Source: an uncultured Bacteroidales bacterium
GTDB lineage: Bacteria > Bacteroidota > Bacteroidia > Bacteroidales > F082
Assembly: GCA_946185535.1 (NCBI GenBank)
Contig: CAMHJX010000012.1
Location: 40,117-104,116 of the forward strand
Length of the DNA: 64,000 nucleotides
Direction of reading: 5' to 3'
Shown one piece after another: positions 1-8,322 of the stretch. The notes beneath the pieces were generated by a model. It saw only the letters and a list, made by a program, of their open reading frames with translations. It had not been told where the DNA came from and ran no database searches. A program made the translations under genes and the position numbers. Position 1 is the first letter of the stretch, and every line of letters begins with the position of its first letter.

Positions 1-1835
1 GTGAAGCCTGCGCAGAGGTTGTCGAGCTTGGTCAAAAGGTCATCTTTAGCATAGCGCTTGAAGCCCATCTTGTTCAACACTTGCTCCATCGGCAACGATG
101 CGTCTTCGACCAACGAAGGAGCCATGTTCCAAGCCAGACGATAATCCAGACCTTGCTCCTTCAGGAAAGCGAAGAGCTTGTACAAAGTCTCGCCGTTGAA
201 CTTCGAAGCGGGGTTCTTGCCCAGCAGGTGCTTCAGTCTCATGCCAACGAAGCGGCCCACGGTGCGGCCATCCACGCCAAGTTTCTCGACGGTCTCGGCC
301 ATGGCGGGGAACCAGTTCTTTGCGAAGATGTAACGGAAGCAGTCCTCCGGCACGTTCCACTCCTTGAGTTTGTAGTAACGGTCGATGATCTCGGTAGGCA
401 TCTCGGCACGCATGGCCTTGATGAAAGCCGGGTCGAGCGGGATGGGAGCCGAGTCGGTGTCGGGATACATACGGTCGGCACCAGGCAGCACGCGCTCGAA
501 GATGGTGATGCCGTTGCAGATGGCCTTACGGGTCTCCTTCGGCACGCCGTCGAAGGCCATGAGGCAACGCTCTTCGATGGTCTCGATGGCGGTAGGCATG
601 TCGTTTTGCGGACCCCACACGAGGATGAGGGCATCCTCATCGGTGGCATGGACACGCTTGGCCAGCTTGTGCCATTGCGAATGGGTCAGCACAGGTTCCA
701 GCATCTCGTCGTGGAGCATATTGGGGCGCTCGAGGCAGGCGATGACCTTCAGGCGGTCGGCGATTTCGTCGGCGAACATCTTGCCGGGTTGGGTGAAGTG
801 CGAAAGCACGCCACGGAACTTCGGCAGCTTGACGAGTTTCAATGCACCACCTTTGGCCTTGTTGTCGAGGATGGGCAGGTAGTCGGTCGGGAACGACACA
901 TCGGCCACTTCCACCTTCCAGCCTTCCTTGCCGACCTCGCGGTTGAGGCGCTCTTGCAGCTGCACCAGCGACCACTGGCGGAAGCACTCGTTGTGCGACA
1001 ATTCGGGAATCCACTTGGCATGTTGCACACCCTTCAACTCGATACGGGTACCACCCGTGCAGCTCACGTTGACATCTTGACGGCCTGCGCCCATGCCTGT
1101 GCGGACCAGACCCGTGCTGCGGCCGAGGAAGCGGATGTATTCGCAGGTCTCGCGCAGTTCGTCAGGGTTCTTGCAGTCGGGGTAGGTGACGGTCTCGATC
1201 AACGGCACGCCAAGACGGTCCGTCTGATAGATACGGCGGTGGCCGATGTCGCTGATCTCGCGGCAGGCGTCCTCCTCGATGCTCAGCTGGATGAGACGGA
1301 TGTCCTTCTTCGGCAGCTTGAGCAGGCCTTCCACACCGACGATGGCGGTACGCTGGAAGCCCGTCGGGATGGAGCCGTCGAGGTATTGTTTGCGGGTGAT
1401 ATGCACTTCGCCCACGATGTTCAGGTTCGAACGCAGGGCGATGATGATGGCGTTGTGCAAGGCCTCGCGGTTGATGGGGAACGGCGGGGTGTCGTCGATG
1501 TCGTAGGTGCAGGCGGTGCCGTTTTTGATGCGGTAGACGATTTCTTTCTTCGTCTTGAACTCCATCAAGGCCGTGCCGTCGTATTCGCCTAACTCTGAAA
1601 GGGTTGGGCGCATGTGACGGATCAGCTCGGCATCATAGTCCTCAAACTTGTTGAATTGTCCTGCGGGACAGTGGCAAAACAGCTTCTCCTTGGTCTTGAT
1701 CTGCTGGTGCACTTCCAGTCCCGACATGAAGCCTATGCGGTCATAGTCTTCCTGTGTGGCTTTCTTGCGCTCGACATAGCCGGCCTGTTGCTTGGTCAGC
1801 TCGTAGTTGGCGCGTGGGTCAAAGTTGGTGCTCAT
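1..1835 (-). CDS. gatE: Glu-tRNA(Gln) amidotransferase subunit E, GatE type (3' end outside window)
   Basis: The frame is open from the ATG at 1835 to the window edge (about 611 codons). The protein shows GLEVHQQ followed by KLFCHCP (the GatB/GatE zinc-site region), RPTLSELGEYD, SGFQRTA-like PTGFQRTA, RQDVNVS and ELKGVQ. Further on it has VPKETRKA and LPGADRMYPDTD, which belong to the AspRS-like GAD insert that distinguishes archaeal GatE from bacterial GatB. In the family, GatE with the asparaginase-like GatD converts Glu-tRNA(Gln) to Gln-tRNA(Gln); GatD is not in the window. Archaeal GatE is about 620-630 residues, so little is missing. The strong G+C bias and absence of stops also create a long antisense open frame, which I treat as a shadow. 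Confidence 0.9.
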   Translation of the reverse strand, partial: MSTNFDPRANYELTKQQAGYVERKKATQEDYDRIGFMSGLEVHQQIKTKEKLFCHCPAGQFNKFEDYDAELIRHMRPTLSELGEYDGTALMEFKTKKEIVYRIKNGTACTYDIDDTPPFPINREALHNAIIIALRSNLNIVGEVHITRKQYLDGSIPTGFQRTAIVGVEGLLKLPKKDIRLIQLSIEEDACREISDIGHRRIYQTDRLGVPLIETVTYPDCKNPDELRETCEYIRFLGRSTGLVRTGMGAGRQDVNVSCTGGTRIELKGVQHAKWIPELSHNECFRQWSLVQLQERLNREVGKEGWKVEVADVSFPTDYLPILDNKAKGGALKLVKLPKFRGVLSHFTQPGKMFADEIADRLKVIACLERPNMLHDEMLEPVLTHSQWHKLAKRVHATDEDALILVWGPQNDMPTAIETIEERCLMAFDGVPKETRKAICNGITIFERVLPGADRMYPDTDSAPIPLDPAFIKAMRAEMPTEIIDRYYKLKEWNVPEDCFRYIFAKNWFPAMAETVEKLGVDGRTVGRFVGMRLKHLLGKNPASKFNGETLYKLFAFLKEQGLDYRLAWNMAPSLVEDASLPMEQVLNKMGFKRYAKDDLLTKLDNLCAGF

Positions 1836-1836
1836 A

Positions 1837-1879
1837 TTTGTTGTTGAATTGTTGATCGTTGAATTGTTGAGTTGTTGTT
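1837..1879. repeat. Iterated-word low-complexity segment upstream of gatE
   Basis: The leader of gatE consists of overlapping copies of the word TTGTTGAATTGTTGA and variants. It resembles one arm of the iterated-word palindromes seen elsewhere in this window but has no obvious partner arm. No clear TAnnTTTG box was found for gatE in 1836-1970. Confidence 0.5.
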
Positions 1880-1970
1880 CTGGCGGATTTGTAATCCGCG
1901 CTTCAAAAACAATCGGCTAAAATAGAAAATATTTGGATTGGTTGAGAAAAATTCGTTAGAAAAATGTATT

Positions 1971-2004
1971 AAAAAAGTAGAGACGCGATCAATCGCGTCT
2001 CTAC
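1971..2004 (-). terminator. Rho-independent terminator of the ABC exporter
   Basis: A perfect 13-bp stem (1977-1989 paired with 1992-2004, 2-nt loop) is followed on the minus strand by six T residues, 5 nt after the stop codon of the ABC exporter gene. It also separates that gene from gatE downstream. Confidence 0.9.
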
Positions 2005-2008
2005 AGGA

Positions 2009-3805
2009 TTAATTGTTGTCTTCAATCGTCCGTGCAATCTTCTCAATGTTCAAGCTGCGTGCCGAAGCATCGATGATGTCCTTATAGATACCACCTTTCT
2101 TGTAGATTTCGTCTGGGTCGCCCGACTCTTCCACATGGCCAGTCTTGAGGGCGTAAACCATTTCGCTGTCGATGATTTGTGAAATGCTGTGCGAGATGAT
2201 GATGACGGTGCGGTCTTTCTTGATGGCATCAAGGCTATTCTTGATTTGCTCGGTGGCGATGGCATCGAGGCTGGCAGTAGGTTCGTCAAGGAAGATGATG
2301 GGCGGGTTCTTGAGGAACATGCGCGCGATGGCGATGCGCTGCTGCTGACCACCAGAGAGGTCGGAAGCCTTGTTTTCGAACTGCTTCGGTAGCTCCATGA
2401 TTTGGTCGTAGATGTACGATTTTTTGGCGGCTTCCACCACCTCCTCATGGGTGGCATTGGGATTGCCGTAAAGGATGTTTTCCTCAATGGTGCCGTCGAA
2501 AATGTGGTTCTTCTGCAACACGAGGCCGATGTTCTCACGCAGGAACTTGGTGTCGTATTCGCGCAAGTCGACGCCGTCAAGGGTAATAATACCCGTCTGC
2601 GGCTCGTAGAACTTGTCCAAGAGGTTCACAATGGTGCTCTTGCCCGCACCCGACAGACCCACCAATGCCGTGATCTTGTTTGGCTCAATGGTCATGTTCA
2701 CATCGAAAAGGGCTTGGTTACCATTGGGATAGGTGAAATTGACATCTTTCATTTCGAACTTGCCGTGGATCTTTTCTGGCTTGTAGCTGCCTGATGGTTC
2801 CACTTCCTCTTCTGCGTCAAGGATACCGAAGAAGCCCTCGGCATAAATCAAAGCGTCGTTCACATCATCGAAGATACGCTGCAACTGTGTGATGGGGGCG
2901 ATGACGTTGCTGAACAGCATCACATGGTACATGATCTTACCGATAGTCATGCCTGGATAGTCTATTAATACAAGGTATGCCGTCAGGATGATGACCAACA
3001 CCGTGCCGACCTGCTTCACAAAGCTCTTGACACCGTTGTAATAGAAAGCCACCTTTCGGGTTTTCATCTGGTTTTCAGTTACTTGGTTTTGTATATCAAG
3101 TTGCTTTTGACCTTCAATCTGCTCGCGGTTGAAGCTCTTGATGACATTGATGGAGTCGATGATGTTCTTGATGCCTTGGCTCTTGGTCTCCAAGTGCGAC
3201 CGCATTTCGCGACGCCAGCCTTTGAGGCGGCGAGCCTGACGGTAGGTAATCCAGAAATAAATAGGAACAATGGCAAGAGCTACTAGTCCTACATAGACAT
3301 TTGCCGCGAACATCAATATCAAAGCCAAAAGTGCGCTCGTGAACAGCGGCAATAGGTCGATGAAGAAGTTCTGCACCGTTCGTGATAACGAACTGACACC
3401 TTGGTCGATACGGGCCTGGAGCTTACCCGTGGCGTTGTCGCCCGAGTTGAAGAAAGCCATCTTGAAAGTGAGCACCTTCTCGATGACGCTTTGGGCCAAG
3501 TCGCGGCTGACATAGATACGCATCCGCTCTCCGAAATAGTTCTGCGCGAATGTGATGCCCGCCGAGAGTATTTCCTTGCCTAATAGCACAGATGAAATTA
3601 GGATGACAATGTGTGCCGCCCGCTGACCCCAGCGCTCACCTGCTGTGACAAGGCCGTTCACTTCATCCACGGTCCAATCGAGGACAATGGCATTGACCTG
3701 CGCCATCAGAGAACCAAGTAGGGTTAAGATCAAAGTGATGAAAACCAGCCATTTGTAAGGCTTTACGAAAGGGCTGACGTTTTTGAAGAGTTGAAATAGA
3801 TTCAT
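2009..3805 (-). CDS. ABC exporter, fused permease/ATPase (MsbA-like)
   Basis: 598 residues, the usual length of a half-size exporter. Membrane segments lie around residues 18-40, 62-90, 150-190 and 262-290. The nucleotide-binding domain starts near 350, with Walker A GLSGAGKS (383-390), ABC signature LSGGQ (483-487), Walker B IIFLDEP (503-509) and the H-loop in IIISHS. It should act as a homodimer in the inner membrane exporting a lipid, peptide or drug; the substrate cannot be read from sequence. It is transcribed alone between its own promoter and a strong terminator, divergently from mvaD. Confidence 0.9.
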   Translation of the reverse strand: MNLFQLFKNVSPFVKPYKWLVFITLILTLLGSLMAQVNAIVLDWTVDEVNGLVTAGERWGQRAAHIVILISSVLLGKEILSAGITFAQNYFGERMRIYVSRDLAQSVIEKVLTFKMAFFNSGDNATGKLQARIDQGVSSLSRTVQNFFIDLLPLFTSALLALILMFAANVYVGLVALAIVPIYFWITYRQARRLKGWRREMRSHLETKSQGIKNIIDSINVIKSFNREQIEGQKQLDIQNQVTENQMKTRKVAFYYNGVKSFVKQVGTVLVIILTAYLVLIDYPGMTIGKIMYHVMLFSNVIAPITQLQRIFDDVNDALIYAEGFFGILDAEEEVEPSGSYKPEKIHGKFEMKDVNFTYPNGNQALFDVNMTIEPNKITALVGLSGAGKSTIVNLLDKFYEPQTGIITLDGVDLREYDTKFLRENIGLVLQKNHIFDGTIEENILYGNPNATHEEVVEAAKKSYIYDQIMELPKQFENKASDLSGGQQQRIAIARMFLKNPPIIFLDEPTASLDAIATEQIKNSLDAIKKDRTVIIISHSISQIIDSEMVYALKTGHVEESGDPDEIYKKGGIYKDIIDASARSLNIEKIARTIEDNN

Positions 3806-3831
3806 GGAGTTTGCTATATATAATTAAGGTG

Positions 3832-3862
3832 CAAAAATAGGGATTTGGTTTTAAACTTCAAA
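3832..3862 (-). promoter_or_regulatory. Bacteroidota-type promoter of the ABC exporter
   Basis: The minus strand reads TTTG, 19-nt spacer, TATTTTTG (-7 box at 3832-3839), 26 nt upstream of the ATG. Confidence 0.75.
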
Positions 3863-3878
3863 TAAATCCTTATCTTCG
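3844..3878 (+). promoter_or_regulatory. Bacteroidota-type promoter of the mevalonate genes
   Basis: TTTG at 3844-3847, 23-nt spacer and TATCTTCG (3871-3878; one mismatch to TAnnTTTG), 20 nt before the mvaD ATG. It overlaps the divergent ABC exporter promoter, so the two may compete. Confidence 0.6.
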
Positions 3879-3898
3879 CAGCCTGAAACATATTGGAA

Positions 3899-4984
3899 AT
3901 GGAAAACAAATGGTTAAGCGAAGCCTTCAAAGGCGAGGTGCCAAGCGACTTTCAAGGCAAGGTGGGCTGGCAAAGTCCGTCGAACATCGCTTTGGTGAAA
4001 TATTGGGGTAAAAGAGGTAAGCAAATCCCTCAAAATCCATCGATTAGTTTTACCTTGTCGGAATGTCGTTCTGAGACATTCATCAGTTTTGAAAAAGCCG
4101 ACCGTTTCGGATTCAGATTCTTCTTTGAGGGCAAGGAGAATTCCGCTTTCGGCACGAAAATCGAGAAGTTCCTGCTCGACAACCAAGCGTTTTTCACGTT
4201 CATCAACCAACTAAATCTGAAAGTCGAGAGCCGCAATACTTTCCCGCATTCCTCAGGCATTGCCTCGTCGGCTTCTTCGATGAGTGCTTTTGTGATGTGT
4301 TTGCTTGACATCGAATCCAAGTTGGTCGGCCCTTCGACAGGCTCAGGGTCCTTAGATTTATGCAAGGCTTCTTACCTCTCGCGATTGGCCTCGGGTAGTG
4401 CGGCACGCTCGGTGTATCCAGAAATGGCACTTTGGGGGACAACGGACTGCTACAAAGATAGTTCTGATGAATATGCCGTTTCGTTGGCAGATGACATTCA
4501 TTCCGTTTTCAAAACCTACCGCGACAGCATTTTGATTGTCAGCGGTGAACAAAAATCCGTTTCCAGTCGTGCTGGTCATGCCTTGATGGAAGGCAATCCC
4601 TATGCCTCGGCGCGTTATGTACAAGCGAACGATAACATTAAAACATTGCTTGCTGCCTTGAAATCGGGCGACTTGGACACCTTTATTAATATAACGGAGT
4701 CGGAAGCCTTACAGCTTCACGCCTTGATGATGTGCTCCAACCCATCCTATATCTTGATGAAACCCAATACAATGAATCTTGTCAACGAAATTCGGGAGTT
4801 TCGTCATGAAACCAATATCCCACTCTGTTTCACTTTGGATGCCGGCCCTAATGTGCATCTGCTCTATCCTGAAAGTGAAGTTGAAAAAGTGGAGTATTTC
4901 ATCAAGAATGTTTTAGAGAAATATTGTGATCAAGGCCGTTGGATTGCCGATCAGGTGGGTGAGGGGCCGAAAAAACTACAGTGA
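3899..4984 (+). CDS. mvaD: Diphosphomevalonate decarboxylase
   Basis: 361 residues from the ATG at 3899; a TTG six bases earlier is a less likely start. Catalyses ATP-dependent decarboxylation of diphosphomevalonate to isopentenyl diphosphate. Family signatures visible: SNIALVKYWGKR near the N-terminus, SSGIASSASSMSA (phosphate-binding loop), SRLASGSAARSVY and FTLDAGPNVH with the catalytic Asp. Just before the ASGSAARS block a Gly/Ser-rich insertion, GPSTGSGSLDL, is encoded by a palindromic repeat that also occurs between genes (see the repeat entry). The stop overlaps the start of the next GHMP kinase by one base, so the two are translationally coupled. Other mevalonate-pathway genes are not in the window. 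Confidence 0.92.
   Translation: MENKWLSEAFKGEVPSDFQGKVGWQSPSNIALVKYWGKRGKQIPQNPSISFTLSECRSETFISFEKADRFGFRFFFEGKENSAFGTKIEKFLLDNQAFFTFINQLNLKVESRNTFPHSSGIASSASSMSAFVMCLLDIESKLVGPSTGSGSLDLCKASYLSRLASGSAARSVYPEMALWGTTDCYKDSSDEYAVSLADDIHSVFKTYRDSILIVSGEQKSVSSRAGHALMEGNPYASARYVQANDNIKTLLAALKSGDLDTFINITESEALQLHALMMCSNPSYILMKPNTMNLVNEIREFRHETNIPLCFTLDAGPNVHLLYPESEVEKVEYFIKNVLEKYCDQGRWIADQVGEGPKKLQ
4330..4358. repeat. Palindromic repeat inserted in frame in mvaD
   Basis: The core CCCTTCGACAGGCTCAGGG (4330-4348) plus flanks matches, over about 35 bp, the intergenic copy around 30412-30444. It is read through in frame as part of the mvaD protein. The inverse complement core (TGAGCCTGTCGAA) occurs in wecB and at 30382. 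Confidence 0.8.
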
Positions 4985-5922
4985 TGAAAGAGCGTTATTA
5001 TAGCAAGGTCATCCTTTTCGGTGAGTATTCAATGATTTTTGATGCCACTGCTTTGATGATTCCTTTGACCAAATTCTCGGCCCAGTGGCGTTTCGCCTCC
5101 CATTTGGATGCCAATGGGGGAGCGGCTTCCAATGCCAGTCTCAAACGGTTTGCAGATTATCTTTCGACTTTGGAAGATGTGAAAGATATTATTGATTTGC
5201 AGCGTTTTAATCATGATTTGCGTTACAATCTCTTTTTGGAGTCCAATGTGCCTTCGGGTTATGGTCTTGGCAGCTCTGGGACATTAGTGGCTGCCGTTTA
5301 TGATGGCTATACCAAGCAAAAGACCGATGATTTGCTGCAGTTGAAAACGCTGTTCGGCAAGATGGAAAGCTATTTCCATGGTAGCAGTTCGGGCATCGAT
5401 CCACTGCAATGCTATGTGGGCAAGCCCTTCAAAATCACGCCTGAAGGTGCGCAGTTGCTTTCCAATGACTTCCTGCAAAAGGATATCCATATCTGTTTGA
5501 TTGACACGAAGATTAAGAGCAACACCAAGCCTTTGGTGGACCACTTCAAGCGACAGCGCGAGGATGCCGCTTTTTTGAACCGTTTCCAAAGCGAGTATGT
5601 GCCTTGTGTGACCTCCTGTATTGATTCGATGGTTGCAGGTGATACCAACCTGTTTTTCAAGTTATTGAAGCATCTTGCTAAAGGCCAGTTGGAATTCCTT
5701 CGCCCGATGATTACGGAGAACACTTTGGACTTGTTTACCGCCAATTACGACTTCAACTTTGGTGTAAAGATCTCTGGCTCAGGTGGTGGCGGCTATGTGT
5801 TGGGCTTCACTGATGATGTTGACAAAACAAACAAATTGCTTGGCTTTGAAGGCATAGATTCCAATCGCGCAGGCTTTGCAAGGAATGACATGCCTTCAAA
5901 GTTTGATGTTATTTGGCTCTAA
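4984..5922 (+). CDS. GHMP kinase, probably mevalonate kinase
   Basis: 312 residues starting at the ATG that overlaps the mvaD stop (TGATG). Three GHMP-kinase motifs are visible: KVILFGEYSMIF at the N-terminus, PSGYGLGSSGTLVAA (ATP phosphate loop, about residues 84-98) and KISGSGGGGYVLGF near the C-terminus. The N-terminal motif (normally FGEHSVVYG in mevalonate kinase) and coupling to mvaD point to mevalonate kinase, which phosphorylates mevalonate with ATP. The protein is divergent, and a phosphomevalonate kinase role cannot be excluded. Confidence 0.75.
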   Translation: MKERYYSKVILFGEYSMIFDATALMIPLTKFSAQWRFASHLDANGGAASNASLKRFADYLSTLEDVKDIIDLQRFNHDLRYNLFLESNVPSGYGLGSSGTLVAAVYDGYTKQKTDDLLQLKTLFGKMESYFHGSSSGIDPLQCYVGKPFKITPEGAQLLSNDFLQKDIHICLIDTKIKSNTKPLVDHFKRQREDAAFLNRFQSEYVPCVTSCIDSMVAGDTNLFFKLLKHLAKGQLEFLRPMITENTLDLFTANYDFNFGVKISGSGGGGYVLGFTDDVDKTNKLLGFEGIDSNRAGFARNDMPSKFDVIWL

Positions 5923-5935
5923 ATTGCTATTTTTG
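5902..5935 (+). promoter_or_regulatory. Bacteroidota-type promoter of gtrA, near leaderless
   Basis: TTTG (5902-5905), 22-nt spacer, TATTTTTG (5928-5935). Only 8 nt separate the -7 box from the gtrA ATG, so the 5' leader would be 0-4 nt. The -33 element lies inside the end of the preceding coding region. Confidence 0.6.
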
Positions 5936-5943
5936 CAGCCTCA

Positions 5944-6450
5944 ATGTCAGCCCTGAAAAACATAGAATCTTGGATTGAACGTACTTTGACCTCGGTCATC
6001 GACTTTTTTTATCCACCATTCCGTAAGGTGATGAGCCTCGAACTGTTCCGCTATGGTGCCTGTGGTGGCCTAAACCTTGTCTTGGAGTGGGTGCTGTACT
6101 ATGTTTTTTATCATTTCGTCTTCCACGGACAGGTGTTTGACCTCGGCTTCATTGCTTTCACGCCTCATATTGCCGCATTCGTGTTCAAGTTTCCCATCAC
6201 TTTCCTCACAGGTTTCTGGATGGCAAGGCATATCAGTTTCTCTGGCTCCACGCTGAAGGGTAGGACACAAATTGTCAGGTATTTCCTTGTGACCATTGGC
6301 AATATCCTCATCAATTACTTTGGTCTGAAACTCTTCGTTGAAGTGTGGCATATTTGGCCGACCATCTCCTACATTATCATCTCTGTCATCTGCGTGACGT
6401 TCAGCTATTTGACGAACAAGTTCTATTCGTTTAGAAAAGAAAAGAAATAA
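5944..6450 (+). CDS. GtrA-family membrane protein
   Basis: 168 residues with four predicted membrane helices (about 37-60, 72-98, 110-130, 138-158) and the GtrA-type motif FRYGACGGLN before helix 1 and SYLTNKFYSFR at the C-terminus. GtrA-family proteins act in transfer of lipid-linked sugars or related polyprenyl substrates across the inner membrane. The position directly after two isoprenoid-precursor genes is compatible with a polyprenol-linked role, but this is inference. Nine bases separate it from the next gene, so the two are probably cotranscribed. Confidence 0.85.
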   Translation: MSALKNIESWIERTLTSVIDFFYPPFRKVMSLELFRYGACGGLNLVLEWVLYYVFYHFVFHGQVFDLGFIAFTPHIAAFVFKFPITFLTGFWMARHISFSGSTLKGRTQIVRYFLVTIGNILINYFGLKLFVEVWHIWPTISYIIISVICVTFSYLTNKFYSFRKEKK

Positions 6451-6459
6451 ATCGCCACA

Positions 6460-8166
6460 ATGAGAAAGTTCTTTCTTCTGATGCTCGCCTTCCTCTTTTT
6501 GAGCGCTAAGGCCCAAAGCAAAGACGAGGCTTTGCCTTTGCCGGATAGCTTAGCAGAACGGCTACAACAAAACCGGAAGGCCGATGAGGCAAGGGCTGAG
6601 GCTTTGGATAAGGCAATTATGTTCTATGTGGATGAAAACAGGGTATTGGATGCCCAGCTTTATATTCGAGAATTGGAATCTTTGTCGGAAGAGTTGAAAG
6701 AGAATTATTGGAATGCTTTAAGCCTGTATTACAAAAGCCTATGTGCATATTCAAACTATGATTTCTCTGAGTTCTTGTCACTGATAAATGAGTCTTTGCA
6801 AATGACGGAAATGCAACGTGACACGAAACGGACGCGCTTGCTGACCACTCGTATTTATTTGGCAAAAAGCGCTTTTTGCCTTCATATCAATCGATTTGCC
6901 GAATGCAACGAATATATAGAAAGAGGTGTCAAATTGGCCGAGGACAACAGTTTTTCACAACTCAAGAACAAGCTTCTTAATAATTACGGACTATTGTTGA
7001 TGAGAATGGAAAAATATGAAGAAGCCATCATACAATTCAAGGCGTTGAATCCGTATGATGTGGAACGGACGGGCGTCTTGCTCAATATCGCCGTCACCTT
7101 TGACCAATTGGAACAATATGACTCCGTTTTCTTCTATATTGACTCTCTTATACATTATGCCCAGGCAAATAGTGAAAGCAGTATTGTAAGGGGCAACCTT
7201 AACAAGGCTTATGGGGTGAAAGCAGCATGTTACATGGAGTTGGAACGGTGGGACGATGCCATACATTGTTTAAGCCTTTCCAGTGAGATGTTGGAAGGAT
7301 ATGAAGATAAAAACTTGCTGGCTATCCATAACTTGCATTTGGCAAGGGCTTATTTTGGAAAAGGGGAGTATGAAAAGTCGCTTTCTGCCATACAAGAAAG
7401 CAGAGCCTTGTCAAGAGCAACCCAAAACATTGAAAACGAATGGCTTGCCGTCAAATTTGAATCTGATATTCTGGAGAATATGAAAGACTATGCGAGGGAA
7501 GTTGAAAACTTGCGCTACTTCATTGCTTTGTCGGATACTATCAACAACCGTGAAAAACTGGAGAAGATTCAGGAACAGAAGTACCAACAAGAGGCACTGA
7601 TGATAGAACAGCAATACCAGCTGCAACAACAGACTTCGCGCCAACGGCAACAGAACATCATCATATGGGCTTCTGTCATTGTGATAGTTTCCATACTGAT
7701 AGCCATACTTATCATGCTGAACAGGAAGCGTTTGGCGGCGGAATTAGAACTTCGTAACCGTGAAATTACAGCCAAGTCGATAGGCAAGATGCAAAGCAAC
7801 GAGATGCTGAATGATGCTATAGGGAAATTATCCGAAATGGAGAAGCATCCTGAGAAAAACATATTGCCTGGCGTGATTCGTGACCTGAAAATGCTTATTG
7901 ACGCCGACACGAAGAAAGACTTTGATTTGCATTTCATTCAGATGCACCCTGATTTCTACGAAAGGCTTTTGGCAGACTTCCCCAAACTCACCCAAAATGA
8001 GCTTCGGCTTTGCGCTTTTGTCAAATCCAACCTCAACATCAAAGAAATAGCGGCCATTAATGGCATTTCGGCGGAATCGGTGAAGACGGCAAGAAAGCGT
8101 TTACGCAAATCTTTGAACTTGACGGGCGAAGATATTACGTTGTTGGAGTTTTTATCAAAATACTGA
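6460..8166 (+). CDS. Membrane-anchored TPR protein with C-terminal helix-turn-helix
   Basis: 568 residues: signal peptide (1-18), tetratricopeptide-like helical repeats (about 45-360), a Gln-rich coiled coil (about 362-398), one membrane helix (399-420), a second coiled coil, and a C-terminal LuxR-like HTH containing NIKEIAAINGISAESVK and ARKRLRKSL. This architecture is common in Bacteroidota and is read as a sensor with periplasmic TPRs and a cytoplasmic DNA-binding end. It ends 157 bases upstream of a T9SS cargo gene with its own promoter, a possible target. Ligand and regulon are unknown. Confidence 0.8.
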   Translation: MRKFFLLMLAFLFLSAKAQSKDEALPLPDSLAERLQQNRKADEARAEALDKAIMFYVDENRVLDAQLYIRELESLSEELKENYWNALSLYYKSLCAYSNYDFSEFLSLINESLQMTEMQRDTKRTRLLTTRIYLAKSAFCLHINRFAECNEYIERGVKLAEDNSFSQLKNKLLNNYGLLLMRMEKYEEAIIQFKALNPYDVERTGVLLNIAVTFDQLEQYDSVFFYIDSLIHYAQANSESSIVRGNLNKAYGVKAACYMELERWDDAIHCLSLSSEMLEGYEDKNLLAIHNLHLARAYFGKGEYEKSLSAIQESRALSRATQNIENEWLAVKFESDILENMKDYAREVENLRYFIALSDTINNREKLEKIQEQKYQQEALMIEQQYQLQQQTSRQRQQNIIIWASVIVIVSILIAILIMLNRKRLAAELELRNREITAKSIGKMQSNEMLNDAIGKLSEMEKHPEKNILPGVIRDLKMLIDADTKKDFDLHFIQMHPDFYERLLADFPKLTQNELRLCAFVKSNLNIKEIAAINGISAESVKTARKRLRKSLNLTGEDITLLEFLSKY

Positions 8167-8247
8167 TAACCATAGTATTACAATAATGTCCCCCGATTGT
8201 TCCCCTATTAATTGGGGTATGTCCCCGTTTTGCACGGCACAAAACGA

Positions 8248-8277
8248 TTGACAAGAATGTGAATCATGGTAAATTTG
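8248..8277 (+). promoter_or_regulatory. Consensus Bacteroidota promoter of the T9SS protein at 8323
   Basis: TTG (8248-8250), 19-nt spacer, TAAATTTG (8270-8277), a perfect -7 box. It overlaps the first codons of an in-frame upstream start at 8266, which argues that translation starts at 8323. Confidence 0.85.
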
Positions 8278-8322
8278 CCGAAAAAAATGAACGTAATAAT
8301 GTTGAACTTAAAAATTAAAAAA

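Noticed and set aside
81-1592. 503-codon open frame on the plus strand
   Set aside because: It is the antisense of gatE, whose motifs are unambiguous; its own translation shows no family features.
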